Shown here one piece after another: positions 5,945 through 14,336 of a stretch of 27,986 nt of DNA (positions are counted from its first letter, which is position 1; every line of letters starts with the position of its first letter). A model generated the notes under the pieces. It did not search any database, was not told the origin of the DNA, and was given only the letters and a program-made list of their open reading frames with translations. Made by a program: the position numbers and the translations under genes. The stretch comes from an uncultured Muribaculaceae bacterium (lineage in GTDB: Bacteria; Bacteroidota; Bacteroidia; Bacteroidales; Muribaculaceae), in NCBI GenBank assembly GCA_947644475.1, contig CANRZQ010000002.1, positions 1 through 27,986 of the forward strand. Reading direction: 5' to 3'.

Positions 5945-8900
5945 ATGAGCCAGTCACCTAACATCAAAGAGTATATCAGCGCGTCCGAAGGCAAGCAGTC
6001 GCTCGGATCAATGATTCCCGCACAACTCGCCGAGGGCACAAGCCAGGCCCTCTCCAAACTCCGCGAGGCACTCTGCGACGACGTAACCGGATTCGTCGCA
6101 AACCGTCTCGGATTCACTCCCGACGAACTCGGCCGCGCCCTCGCCACCGAGCAGGTCGACGGCGTGGCAATGGCCATATACAACATCGAGACGCGCGCCG
6201 AGTCTGTGATTATCGGCGACCAGACAGGCATTGGCAAAGGGCGGCAGGCCGCGGCAATGATACGCTACGGCATAAAAGCAGGCTACCTGCCTATTTTCTT
6301 TACCGAAAGATATACGCTCTTCTCCGACATGTACCGCGACTGCAAGGCTCTCGGCATTGCCGACGCCCGCCCGCTTGTGGTAAACATCGGAGCATCTGTT
6401 GTCGACTTCGACCGCATAATCGACAAAGATTCCGACGACGAGAACTGGTCGCCTCTCGACGAAGGCGACCAGATTGTCGAAAAAGACCTCATGGGCGTCT
6501 ACCGCACCCAGTACGAAGAAGTGTACACCGCGCCCAAACGCGCCGAACTCGCGCAAATGTACAGCGAGGGCGACATCGACCGCGAACGGTTCGACTACCT
6601 GATGGTGACCTACTCGCAACTCAAAGACGCACGCAACGACTCGACGCGCCTGCGCTTCCTGCGCTCGCTGTGCCGCCTCCACCGCGTGCTGTTCATTTTC
6701 GACGAGGCCCACCGCTCGTCTTCGGTCTCGGCCGGAAAGCAATCTGTGATCACCGAATCCATCAACACCATACTCGACGAATCGCCGCGCACTCAATGCG
6801 TGTTCCTGTCGGCCACATTCGCCAAGCGTCCCGAAAGCATGCTCACATTCATGCGCCGCACGCGCCTGCGCGCCCTCGCCACCGAATCGACCCTCGAGGC
6901 CGCTTTCCACAACGGCGGCGTGCCCATGCAGGAATTCGTCTCCGCCACCCTCGCCGCCGAGGGGCAGATGATACGGCGCGAGCACTCCACCGACAACCTT
7001 CCCGAACCCGAATACACCTACCTCGACGACCGTCTTGAAAGCCATGCCGCCCTGTTCAACCGCGTCATGCACTACTTCCGGCGCATCGTCGACCTTTCGA
7101 CGCTGATAAAAACGTTTGTCAAGGAAGCAAAAGAGATGGAGGCCCTCGAGGATTACTCGCCCTATCCCACCCGCGGCCAATTGTTCTACATCAACAAAGT
7201 GCTTCTCCTTGCACTGAAAGCCGCCGACGTGGCCCGCGCCGCCGTAAAAGAGGTGCGCCGGGGACGCGCGGTAGTGATAGCGATGAGCGACACCCTCGAA
7301 TGCATCCTGCGCGACAAGGTGATGCTCGACGACCACCGCGTGCGGGGCGACTTCTCCACTCTTGTCACGCGCCTGCTCGACAAGACGATAAAAGACACCA
7401 AGACCGGCCTCTCCATTCTCGATATCGACACCGACGCACTCGACCTGCCCGAGGAATTCGCCCGGAAACTCTCGATTATCCGTGCCGACTTCAAATCCAT
7501 CAGGCGCGACATCGAGGAAGATACTTTCGCCCTGCCAATGTCGCCAATCGACATACTACGCCAGCTCATCACACGCGAACGCTTCACCACTCCCGACGGC
7601 ATCGACACCAACATACGCTTCGAGGAATGTACCGGACGCGCCCACTGCCTTGAATACGACTCCCCCGACGGCCTCGACGGCTTCACCGGCGCGTCACTTG
7701 CATCACGCCGCAAACGCCACTCCAATCACATTTTCAACGACTTCCAGAACAATAAAATCGACGTTATCCTCATAAACGCATGCGGTGCAATCGGAGCGTC
7801 GGCACACGCTATCGCCACAGCAGAGGTGCCCGACTCGCAAGTGCGCCAGCGCAAGATGCTGATCGTGCAGAACGACCTCGATGTGAACATCGACCTCCAG
7901 AAACGCGGACGCATCAACCGTACAGGCCAGCGGGCCGACCTGCCACCCCTCTACGAGTATATCATCACGGCCATCCCTTCGGAGAAACGCCTCAACATGA
8001 TGCTGCGCGCAAAACTCCGAATGCTGTCGGCAAACACCACGGCAAACCAGGACCAGACAAAAGCCGAAGCCGACTTCATCGACATCTCAAACAAATACGG
8101 CAACGAGGTAGCATCAGAATATATCACCGAGCATCCCGACCTGGCCTCACTGCTCGGCGTGTCGCCGCAGACCCCGGCCACCCTGCTCATGGCCCGCACG
8201 GCCATGCTCAACGTCGAGGCTCAGCAAGAGACCATCGACGACCTCTTCTCTGCCTATCAGACCCTCGAGGACGAACTCCGACGCCTCAACCAATGGGACC
8301 TCGAACGCGAATACCGCGACTTCGACGCCGAATTCGTCCGCGACGAAGTGTTCACATCCGGCAACTCCGACTCGCGCTTCGGCGGCTCCTCATACATTGC
8401 CACCTACCGCTGCCGCCACAAAACGTTTCCATACGACTCGCGCACTCTCTCAGCCGAGATAGCGGAGGCTAAAAAGCATTTCAACGCAAAGGCCGTGCTC
8501 CGCGAAATCGAACAGTTCTACAACGAGCGCATCGAACGCAGCAAGGCTGCAATCGACGCGCGGCGCGAGGTCCTGCTCGACAATCTTATTAAAAACCTGG
8601 AAAAGCATATCCCCGACCCCAAGGTTGTACGCCGCCTCGCCGACAATATCGAAACCGACTCTTACGACCCCGTTTCCGTATGGAAAAACATCCTTCACGG
8701 TTCTCAGAACTGGCGCAAGGCCCTGCGCTTAATGTCTTCGGCAAGTGAGGATTTCGAGGACCTCGAAGCACGAGGCCAGCGCGAGCAAAGCAAAATCCAG
8801 CGCCAGCACTGGGAAATAGCCTCTGTGGTCGAGGATGCAGTTCTCGGCACATGTTACGAAAACATAAGCCACGTAATCAGTCCCGAAGAACCCGTAGAAC

Positions 8901-10351
8901 GCGTGATGGCCGTATTGAAGGACATACGTTTCGGCCGAAACCCCAAGACCCGGTACCTTCCGGGCAAGGTGGAACTGGTATTTGCCCTGTCGGCAGGATT
9001 CAAGGAAGTGCGAATCAACTGCGTCTCTTCCTCTCGTTCAAGCAATTACGACCGAATACAGTCCATATTTGATTCACACACCGTGCCGTTCAAGGCCGCC
9101 ACGTGGGACAGCGAGATTGCTAAGTACAACAACCGCATTGTCACCCGCCGCATCATCACCGGCAATATCCTCGGCGCATACGTCAACCCCGCAATCGAGC
9201 GTCTTAACCCGCGTTTCATCACCTTCACTCTCGCGCGTACCCCACAAGAGATTGAAGCCGGAGCGCCTGCGCGCACGGAAATAGGGCTTCTTCTGCCCTT
9301 CGACCCGAAAATCGTAAATTCCACGCTCGACTCCGTCTCCATCCCTCTCAACGAAGGCCTGCGGTTTACAAACGTGGCCAACCATACCTACACCATATCA
9401 GGCGTAGGCGTGGAATTCTACATCCTCCCCGTGCGAAACAGCAAAAACATGTCCTTCGTCATATCAGTTGCCGACCAGGACTCACCCGCTTTCCGCAACG
9501 ACAAGCGATTCGCCCCTATCCTCACTTATTTCAACATAAAGAAACCGAGCATCGCAGCGCACGGACGGAAAAAGAAAAAGAACGAGCCGATATACCATTA
9601 CTACACCGACTCGCTTCAACCGTCCGACACCAAGTTCACCGAAATAATCTCGCTCCTCACCCGGCTGGGCGCCGTAGTGCTCGTGCCTCGAAGCAGGCTC
9701 ACTGTGGCCGACCTGAAAAAATATAACTCGCGCTCGCGGCTCGACATCGACCGTCCGTGGCCTGTGCTCGACTGGCATGCCCATCCCGAGGCTCTAATCC
9801 CGCCAATTCTTACAGAGGACACCCCCGACATCGACCGTCCTGCGGAAATAGTGGACGACACCGCGGCCGAGGAAGTGGACGAACTGTCACGATACGTGTC
9901 GCTGGCCGCCCGCACCATCGAACTCGAAGGCATCCGCTCCGTCGAATCCTTTGGCATCGACCGGATGCGAGAACTGTATTTCGAATGGGAGGACTTCAAG
10001 AAAGCAATGTCGAAAGCCCCTTTCCACCAGCGCGATTACAATGTAATATCGATTGCAGCGCGTGTGGCCCTCGGCCTGCACATGGTGCTTATGGGACGCA
10101 ATGCCGTGCCGCTTATCGACCGTGAGACTTACGCCTCCCTGCGCAAAGCCGCCGATTCGCAAAAACTCAGCCCGGTGGCCAAAACCATAGCCCGCTTCCG
10201 CCACGAATTCCTGTTCAAGGCTCCCGACCATGCCGAGGTGAGGAATTTCCTCGACAGCTGCCTGTGCGACCCGAAACTCGACACAATGCGCACCCGCATT
10301 GAGGAATACCTCCGCGGCGACAGCCCCATAATCCGCGACATCAACGACTGA
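5945..10351 (+). CDS. Strawberry-notch-type SF2 helicase/NTPase, 1468 residues
   Basis: The N-terminal SNO-type P-loop NTPase core (AAA_34-like) shows LATEQVDGVAMAIYN, Walker A GDQTGIGKGR (91-100, Lys98), motif Ia VTYSQL, DEAH box FIFDEAH (Asp253, Glu254) and motif III LSAT (288-291). The SNO C-terminal helicase domain follows, with INACGAIGASAHA (about 615) and the motif VI-like QKRGRINRTGQ (about 653-663). The last 800 residues are not assigned: a charged, possibly coiled-coil part (about 760-960), an RIITGNILGAY element (about 1067) that resembles a motif I recall from phage/plasmid SNO proteins, and a basic GRKKKKNE patch (about 1207). There is no signal peptide, so it acts in the cytoplasm on nucleic acid, presumably as an ATP-driven remodeller or translocase. 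Prokaryotic SNO proteins are best known from phages and conjugative elements, but no such genes flank it and its composition matches its neighbours. Biological role unknown. Confidence 0.82.
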   Translation: MSQSPNIKEYISASEGKQSLGSMIPAQLAEGTSQALSKLREALCDDVTGFVANRLGFTPDELGRALATEQVDGVAMAIYNIETRAESVIIGDQTGIGKGRQAAAMIRYGIKAGYLPIFFTERYTLFSDMYRDCKALGIADARPLVVNIGASVVDFDRIIDKDSDDENWSPLDEGDQIVEKDLMGVYRTQYEEVYTAPKRAELAQMYSEGDIDRERFDYLMVTYSQLKDARNDSTRLRFLRSLCRLHRVLFIFDEAHRSSSVSAGKQSVITESINTILDESPRTQCVFLSATFAKRPESMLTFMRRTRLRALATESTLEAAFHNGGVPMQEFVSATLAAEGQMIRREHSTDNLPEPEYTYLDDRLESHAALFNRVMHYFRRIVDLSTLIKTFVKEAKEMEALEDYSPYPTRGQLFYINKVLLLALKAADVARAAVKEVRRGRAVVIAMSDTLECILRDKVMLDDHRVRGDFSTLVTRLLDKTIKDTKTGLSILDIDTDALDLPEEFARKLSIIRADFKSIRRDIEEDTFALPMSPIDILRQLITRERFTTPDGIDTNIRFEECTGRAHCLEYDSPDGLDGFTGASLASRRKRHSNHIFNDFQNNKIDVILINACGAIGASAHAIATAEVPDSQVRQRKMLIVQNDLDVNIDLQKRGRINRTGQRADLPPLYEYIITAIPSEKRLNMMLRAKLRMLSANTTANQDQTKAEADFIDISNKYGNEVASEYITEHPDLASLLGVSPQTPATLLMARTAMLNVEAQQETIDDLFSAYQTLEDELRRLNQWDLEREYRDFDAEFVRDEVFTSGNSDSRFGGSSYIATYRCRHKTFPYDSRTLSAEIAEAKKHFNAKAVLREIEQFYNERIERSKAAIDARREVLLDNLIKNLEKHIPDPKVVRRLADNIETDSYDPVSVWKNILHGSQNWRKALRLMSSASEDFEDLEARGQREQSKIQRQHWEIASVVEDAVLGTCYENISHVISPEEPVERVMAVLKDIRFGRNPKTRYLPGKVELVFALSAGFKEVRINCVSSSRSSNYDRIQSIFDSHTVPFKAATWDSEIAKYNNRIVTRRIITGNILGAYVNPAIERLNPRFITFTLARTPQEIEAGAPARTEIGLLLPFDPKIVNSTLDSVSIPLNEGLRFTNVANHTYTISGVGVEFYILPVRNSKNMSFVISVADQDSPAFRNDKRFAPILTYFNIKKPSIAAHGRKKKKNEPIYHYYTDSLQPSDTKFTEIISLLTRLGAVVLVPRSRLTVADLKKYNSRSRLDIDRPWPVLDWHAHPEALIPPILTEDTPDIDRPAEIVDDTAAEEVDELSRYVSLAARTIELEGIRSVESFGIDRMRELYFEWEDFKKAMSKAPFHQRDYNVISIAARVALGLHMVLMGRNAVPLIDRETYASLRKAADSQKLSPVAKTIARFRHEFLFKAPDHAEVRNFLDSCLCDPKLDTMRTRIEEYLRGDSPIIRDIND

Positions 10352-10409
10352 CATCGGATAATTCACATTTTTTAGCGGTTAAAACATGCAATGTGTCGCA
10401 TTTTTACGC

Positions 10410-10417
10410 TATTTTTG
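10410..10417 (+). promoter_or_regulatory. Candidate -7 box TATTTTTG of the aminopeptidase operon
   Basis: Matches TAnnTTTG, 19 bp before the ATG at 10437. It is the only good match in the 85-bp gap after the helicase gene; a -33 box is not clear. Confidence 0.5.
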
Positions 10418-10436
10418 TCAAAAATATCATTAAACC

Positions 10437-11648
10437 ATGAATTTTAAAACATTTTTTTGCTCAATGCTCGCTGTCGGCATCGTTGCCTCAGCCAATGCCC
10501 AAAGCGAAAAGCCCGTCGAACAGCCCGACACCGCTTTCCACTTCACAGATGTAAAAACCGCCAAGACCACATCTGTAAAAGACCAGAACAAATCAGGCAC
10601 ATGCTGGTGCTTTGCCGGCACCTCCTTCTTCGAGGAAGAAATAATGCGCCGTGGCGGCGACTCGCTCGACCTCTCTGAAATGTACACCGTGCGCCAGTGC
10701 TATCTCGACAAGGCCGACCGTTTCGTGCGCATGTACGGCCAGACAAATTTCGGCCCCGGCGGCTCGGTGCTCGACGTGCCCTACGTATGGAGCAACTACG
10801 GCGTAATTCCTGAGAAAGACTATCCCGGCCTCAACTACGGCGAAAAGAAACACTCCCACGGCGAACTCGACGCCGTGCTCACAGCCTACCTCAAAGCCGT
10901 GGTGTCGCGCCCCGACAAAAAAATCTCAACGGCATGGAAACGCGGCTATGAGGCCATCCTCGACGCTTACCTCGGCGAAGTGCCCGAGACATTCACTGTC
11001 GACGGCAAGACATATACCCCGCAATCATATGCAAAGGCCCTCGGGCTCAACTACGGCGACTATGTGGCCGTGACTTCATTCACCCACCATCCCTTCTACC
11101 AGTCGTTCATCATCGAAGTGCCCGACAACTGGCTCAACGAGCGATACATCAACGTGCCCATGGAAGAAATGAAAGCCATAGTCGACAATGCCATCGAAAA
11201 CGGATACACCGTAGGATGGGCCGCCGACGTGAGCGAGGGCGGCTTCAAATGGAACGACGGCGTGGCCCTCATGCCCAAAGGCAAAGACGAAGGCAATCTC
11301 GAAGGCACCGAACTCTCACGCTGGGTGAAACTCTCCGACAAGGACCGCGTCAACGAAAAATACGACTTCAAGGCTCCCGTCGAGGAAATCACCGTAACAC
11401 AAGAGATGCGTCAGGACATGTTCGACAGCCAGGAGACTACCGACGACCACGGCATGGTAATCGTAGGCTCCGCCACCGACCAGAAAGGCAACCGCTACTA
11501 CAAAGTGAAGAACTCCTGGGACACCAATCAAATCTACGACGGCTACATCTACGTGTCCGAGCCTTTCTTCCTTGCCAAGACCCTCGACATCTACGTCCAC
11601 AAAGACGCTGTCCCTGCCAATATCGCAAAAAAAGCCGGCATTAAATAA
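10437..11648 (+). CDS. pepC: Secreted C1-family aminopeptidase (PepC/bleomycin hydrolase type)
   Basis: A papain-like cysteine aminopeptidase of 403 residues. The oxyanion Gln50 and nucleophile Cys56 lie in DQNKSGTCW, the catalytic His338 in DDHGMVIVG and Asn359 in KNSWDTN, giving the complete C1 tetrad. The early Q-to-C spacing and the large insert between Cys and His fit the PepC/bleomycin hydrolase family rather than papain. A signal peptide (MNFKTFFCSMLAVGIVASANA, likely cleaved after Ala21) sends it to the periplasm, unlike the cytosolic lactococcal enzyme; exported forms are common in Bacteroidetes. It should trim N-terminal residues from peptides. The SPOR lipoprotein starts 15 bp downstream. 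Confidence 0.88.
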   Translation: MNFKTFFCSMLAVGIVASANAQSEKPVEQPDTAFHFTDVKTAKTTSVKDQNKSGTCWCFAGTSFFEEEIMRRGGDSLDLSEMYTVRQCYLDKADRFVRMYGQTNFGPGGSVLDVPYVWSNYGVIPEKDYPGLNYGEKKHSHGELDAVLTAYLKAVVSRPDKKISTAWKRGYEAILDAYLGEVPETFTVDGKTYTPQSYAKALGLNYGDYVAVTSFTHHPFYQSFIIEVPDNWLNERYINVPMEEMKAIVDNAIENGYTVGWAADVSEGGFKWNDGVALMPKGKDEGNLEGTELSRWVKLSDKDRVNEKYDFKAPVEEITVTQEMRQDMFDSQETTDDHGMVIVGSATDQKGNRYYKVKNSWDTNQIYDGYIYVSEPFFLAKTLDIYVHKDAVPANIAKKAGIK

Positions 11649-11663
11649 GAGCGTGCCCATATT

Positions 11664-12191
11664 ATGAAGTCTACAAGGACAATCGCACTCGCAGTCTTGA
11701 TTCTCTCTTTGGCCTCCTTTATAGGATGCAAGCCATCAGAGAAGAACTACCGCGCGGCATATGAGACAGCGATGGCGGCACGCGATGCCGACTCCACCGA
11801 CTACGACAAAACCGTATACACCCGTATCCGGCGACAGATGAAGTCAGCCAAGGCCGTGGTAGGCGGCGACACCCTGGCCGTAAACACCCAGTTTGTCGGC
11901 ATCACCCCCGGTGGCGGCGGCATCAACGAAAGCATCAAACGCTACTGTGTTGTCGTGGGGCAATTCAAGCAAGTGTTCACCGCCAAAGACATGCGCGAGC
12001 GTCTTGTCGACGCAGGTTATCCCGGCTCATTCGTGGTGCAGACACGCGAGCCCTACTATTTCGTCGTGGCCGGCGCCTTCCATTCTCTGGCGGAAGCGGC
12101 ATCTCTGCTGAAACGCACCGAATCCGACTCCTCGCTAATCATGCGCCCTCCCCTGCCCTTCATACTCCGCCCGGCTCAACTTGCCAAATAA
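11664..12191 (+). CDS. SPOR-domain lipoprotein
   Basis: 175 residues with a lipoprotein signal ending FIGC (Cys22). Residues about 92-168 (KRYCVVVGQFKQVFTAKDM, then YYFVVAGAFHSLAEAASLL) form a SPOR/sporulation-related repeat, with two VVxGxF-type strands followed by helices. SPOR domains bind denuded peptidoglycan glycan strands at septa, so a periplasmic cell-envelope role is likely. The 15-bp gap after the aminopeptidase gene implies cotranscription. It lacks any catalytic domain, so it may act as an adaptor or anchor. Confidence 0.78.
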   Translation: MKSTRTIALAVLILSLASFIGCKPSEKNYRAAYETAMAARDADSTDYDKTVYTRIRRQMKSAKAVVGGDTLAVNTQFVGITPGGGGINESIKRYCVVVGQFKQVFTAKDMRERLVDAGYPGSFVVQTREPYYFVVAGAFHSLAEAASLLKRTESDSSLIMRPPLPFILRPAQLAK

Positions 12192-12201
12192 ACATAAAAG
12201 A

Positions 12202-12233
12202 CATCGCCTCATTTCGGTTGAAATGAGGCGATG
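12202..12233. terminator. Bidirectional terminator between convergent lipoprotein genes
   Basis: A perfect 14-bp stem CATCGCCTCATTTC / GAAATGAGGCGATG with loop GGTT, followed by CCTTTTT on the plus strand and TCTTTT on the minus strand. It lies between the SPOR gene (plus) and the LEA-like gene (minus), so it serves both. Confidence 0.88.
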
Positions 12234-12265
12234 CCTTTTTATATATGTGTCAGAGAGAACCGGGT

Positions 12266-12817
12266 CTATTTGCCGAGGCCCTTGATTTTGTCGGCGGCGT
12301 CCTTGGCGGCATCTTTCACGGCATCGGCGCCTTTTTCAACGGCATCCTTGCCTTTTTCGGCCACCTCACCGGCCTTGTCGGCCACATCCTTGCCGGCGTC
12401 CTTCACTGCATCCACGGCCTTTTCAGCCTTCGATGCCACAGAGTCGGATTTTGCCTTGGCGCAATCCGCGGCATCGCCGGTGGCTTCTTTCAGCCCCTCA
12501 GCCTTGTCGGCTGCGGCAGCGACCACAGCATTTACCTTGTCGATGGCCGGAGCGAGGTTGGAATATTTCTCCTTGATGGTGGGGGCAATCTTGTCCATGT
12601 AGTCTTTCGCTTCCTGAACCTTGCCCGACTTCACGAGTTCATCGACATAAGCCTTGGCTTTTGTCACAATATCGGAAGCCTGAGCCTCGGAAGTGGCAGC
12701 CTTGATTTGCGACACCACCTCATTTGCCTGATTGTCAACGGCCTGTTCAGAGCCGGAAGTACAGCCTGCCACGGCAAGAGCGGCAACTGCTGCAATCGAG
12801 ATAAAAACTTTTTTCAT
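12266..12817 (-). CDS. Ala/Lys-rich LEA-like lipoprotein
   Basis: 183 residues from the ATG at 12817; an upstream in-frame TTG would add three residues but spoils a normal signal peptide (MKKVFISIAAVAALAVAGC, lipidated Cys19). The C-terminal 75 residues are a low-complexity amphipathic repeat of KAxDAVKDAxKDVADKA type, as in late-embryogenesis-abundant and apolipoprotein-like proteins, rich in Ala, Lys, Asp and Glu without aromatics. It probably forms long helices at the envelope and may have a stress-related or structural role; function is inferred from composition only. It converges on the SPOR gene and shares its terminator. Confidence 0.72.
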   Translation of the reverse strand: MKKVFISIAAVAALAVAGCTSGSEQAVDNQANEVVSQIKAATSEAQASDIVTKAKAYVDELVKSGKVQEAKDYMDKIAPTIKEKYSNLAPAIDKVNAVVAAAADKAEGLKEATGDAADCAKAKSDSVASKAEKAVDAVKDAGKDVADKAGEVAEKGKDAVEKGADAVKDAAKDAADKIKGLGK

Positions 12818-12947
12818 AATTTTCAAAATAAAAATGCTTTTGCATTAGAAACCATACAAGAAAAACACGCAAAAACCCAAAATGGTTTGCCACCTCCTCC
12901 TTTTGGCCTTTATTTGAGGGAAAAGAGGATTTTATCAGGGCGAAAAG

Positions 12948-12977
12948 TTGTTATTTCGTTTTTTTTCGTTATTTTTG
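12948..12977 (+). promoter_or_regulatory. Promoter of frr
   Basis: TTG (12948-12950) and TATTTTTG (12970-12977) with 19-bp spacing match the Bacteroidetes consensus. The start codon is 37 bp beyond the -7 box, a short normal leader. Confidence 0.65.
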
Positions 12978-13014
12978 CCAAAACTACGAATATCAAATCA
13001 CATACACTACACAT

Positions 13015-13575
13015 ATGACTGACCCCAAGACCTACCTCGACCCGGCAGAGGAAAAGATGGAACTGGCTGTGGCCTACCTCGATGAAGCACTCGCTCACAT
13101 ACGCGCCGGCAAAGCCAACCCCAAGATTCTCGACGGCATCCGCGTCGACTATTACGGATCGCAGGCCCCTATTTCCAATGTGGCAAATGTGGCCGTGCCC
13201 GACGCCCGCACCATCACCATCACACCCTGGGAAAAATCGATGTTTAAGGAAATCGAGAAAGCCATCATCAACTCGGCTCTCGGCATCACTCCCGAAAATA
13301 ATGGCGAGGTTATACGCCTGTCGATTCCCCCGCTTACCGAAGACCGCCGCAAAATGCTTGTGAAGCAATCGAAGGCCGAGGCCGAGAACGCCAAAGTGAG
13401 CGTGCGCAACGCCCGCCGCGATGCCATCGACGGCCTTAAAAAAGCCATCAAGCAAGGCATGCCCGAAGACGTGGAAAAAGACGCAGAGGCTGCCGTGCAG
13501 AAACTCCACGACAAATATCTCCGCAAGATCGACGAACTCTTTGCCGCCAAAGAGAAGGAAATCCTCACCGTGTAA
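13015..13575 (+). CDS. frr: Ribosome recycling factor
   Basis: 186 residues, the standard length. With EF-G it splits post-termination 70S ribosomes. Family signatures are RAGKANPKILDGIRVDYYGS near the N-terminus, VANVAVPDARTITITPWEKS, GEVIRLSIPPLTEDRRKMLVK and the conserved basic VRNARRDA in the long helical domain. The gene has its own promoter and terminator, so it is monocistronic here; in many other bacteria it lies next to pyrH, which is absent from this window. Confidence 0.97.
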   Translation: MTDPKTYLDPAEEKMELAVAYLDEALAHIRAGKANPKILDGIRVDYYGSQAPISNVANVAVPDARTITITPWEKSMFKEIEKAIINSALGITPENNGEVIRLSIPPLTEDRRKMLVKQSKAEAENAKVSVRNARRDAIDGLKKAIKQGMPEDVEKDAEAAVQKLHDKYLRKIDELFAAKEKEILTV

Positions 13576-13605
13576 TACTCTGCACTTTACCAAAACAATA
13601 TATCC

Positions 13606-13639
13606 GCCCCGCTTTCCCATCGAAAACGGGGCTTTTTTT
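13606..13639 (+). terminator. Rho-independent terminator of frr
   Basis: Stem GCCCCG (13606-13611) with CGGGGC (13627-13632), extended inward by TTT/AAA, then seven Ts (13633-13639). It lies 31 bp after the frr stop. Confidence 0.8.
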
Positions 13640-13673
13640 ATTCCGCCGTTAACTTTTTCTGCGGGATTTTTGT

Positions 13674-13681
13674 TAATTTTG
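13674..13681 (+). promoter_or_regulatory. Candidate -7 box TAATTTTG of the FKBP gene
   Basis: Matches TAnnTTTG, 30 bp before the ATG at 13712 and downstream of the frr terminator. No clear -33 box. Confidence 0.5.
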
Positions 13682-13711
13682 TAAAATCTTACAAACTAAA
13701 ATCAAATATAA

Positions 13712-14323
13712 ATGGATTTCGACAAGATAAGTTACGCCCTCGGCCTCAGCATGGGCCACAATTTCCAGGCATCAGGCATCAAGGAAATCAACGTTCAGGA
13801 TTTCGCCGACGGCGTGGCTGCCGTATATTACGGCTCTCAACCCAAAATGACATTTGCAGAGGCAAAGGAAGAAATCAACCGTTTCTTCACCGCCATGCAG
13901 CAACAGCAGGAAGCCGAATCGGCTAAAATGGCAGAGACTAACGCTGCCGCTGGCCGCGAATTCCTCGAAAAGAACGGCAAACGCCCCGAGGTGAAAACCA
14001 CCGCCACAGGCCTGCAATACGAAGTGCTCAAAGAAGGCAACGGCGTGCACCCCGCCGCCACCGACTCCGTAACCGTGCACTACACCGGCAAACTCCTCGA
14101 CGGCACCGTCTTCGACTCGTCGGTAGAACGCGGCGAGCCTGCCACCTTCGGCGTGTCGCAGGTAATCCCCGGATGGGTTGAAGCCCTTCAGCTTATGAGC
14201 GAGGGCGCAAAATGGAATCTTTTCATCCCCTCTGCCCTGGCCTATGGCGAGCGCGGCGTGCCCGGCATCGCTCCCAACCAGACTCTCATCTTCGAGGTTG
14301 AACTCATCAAGGTAAACAAATAA
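13712..14323 (+). CDS. FKBP-type peptidyl-prolyl cis-trans isomerase
   Basis: 203 residues, no signal peptide, so cytoplasmic. Residues 1-95 form a helical FKBP_N dimerisation domain (SYALGLSMGHNF, then a Gln/Glu-rich helix). Residues about 105-203 form the FKBP catalytic domain with VTVHYTGKLLDGTVFDSS, VIPGWVEAL and LAYGERGVPG..IAPNQTLIFEVELI, retaining the Tyr, Asp, Phe, Val-Ile and Trp pocket residues. The FklB/FkpA-like architecture without a leader points to a cytosolic folding helper. metX starts 13 bp after its stop, so the two may be cotranscribed. Confidence 0.9.
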   Translation: MDFDKISYALGLSMGHNFQASGIKEINVQDFADGVAAVYYGSQPKMTFAEAKEEINRFFTAMQQQQEAESAKMAETNAAAGREFLEKNGKRPEVKTTATGLQYEVLKEGNGVHPAATDSVTVHYTGKLLDGTVFDSSVERGEPATFGVSQVIPGWVEALQLMSEGAKWNLFIPSALAYGERGVPGIAPNQTLIFEVELIKVNK

Positions 14324-14336
14324 TCCCGCTTCTTTT

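Noticed and set aside
6008..7336. A 442-codon minus-strand open frame within the helicase
   Set aside because: The sense strand encodes Walker A, DEAH and SAT motifs in order; the antisense frame has no recognisable domain.
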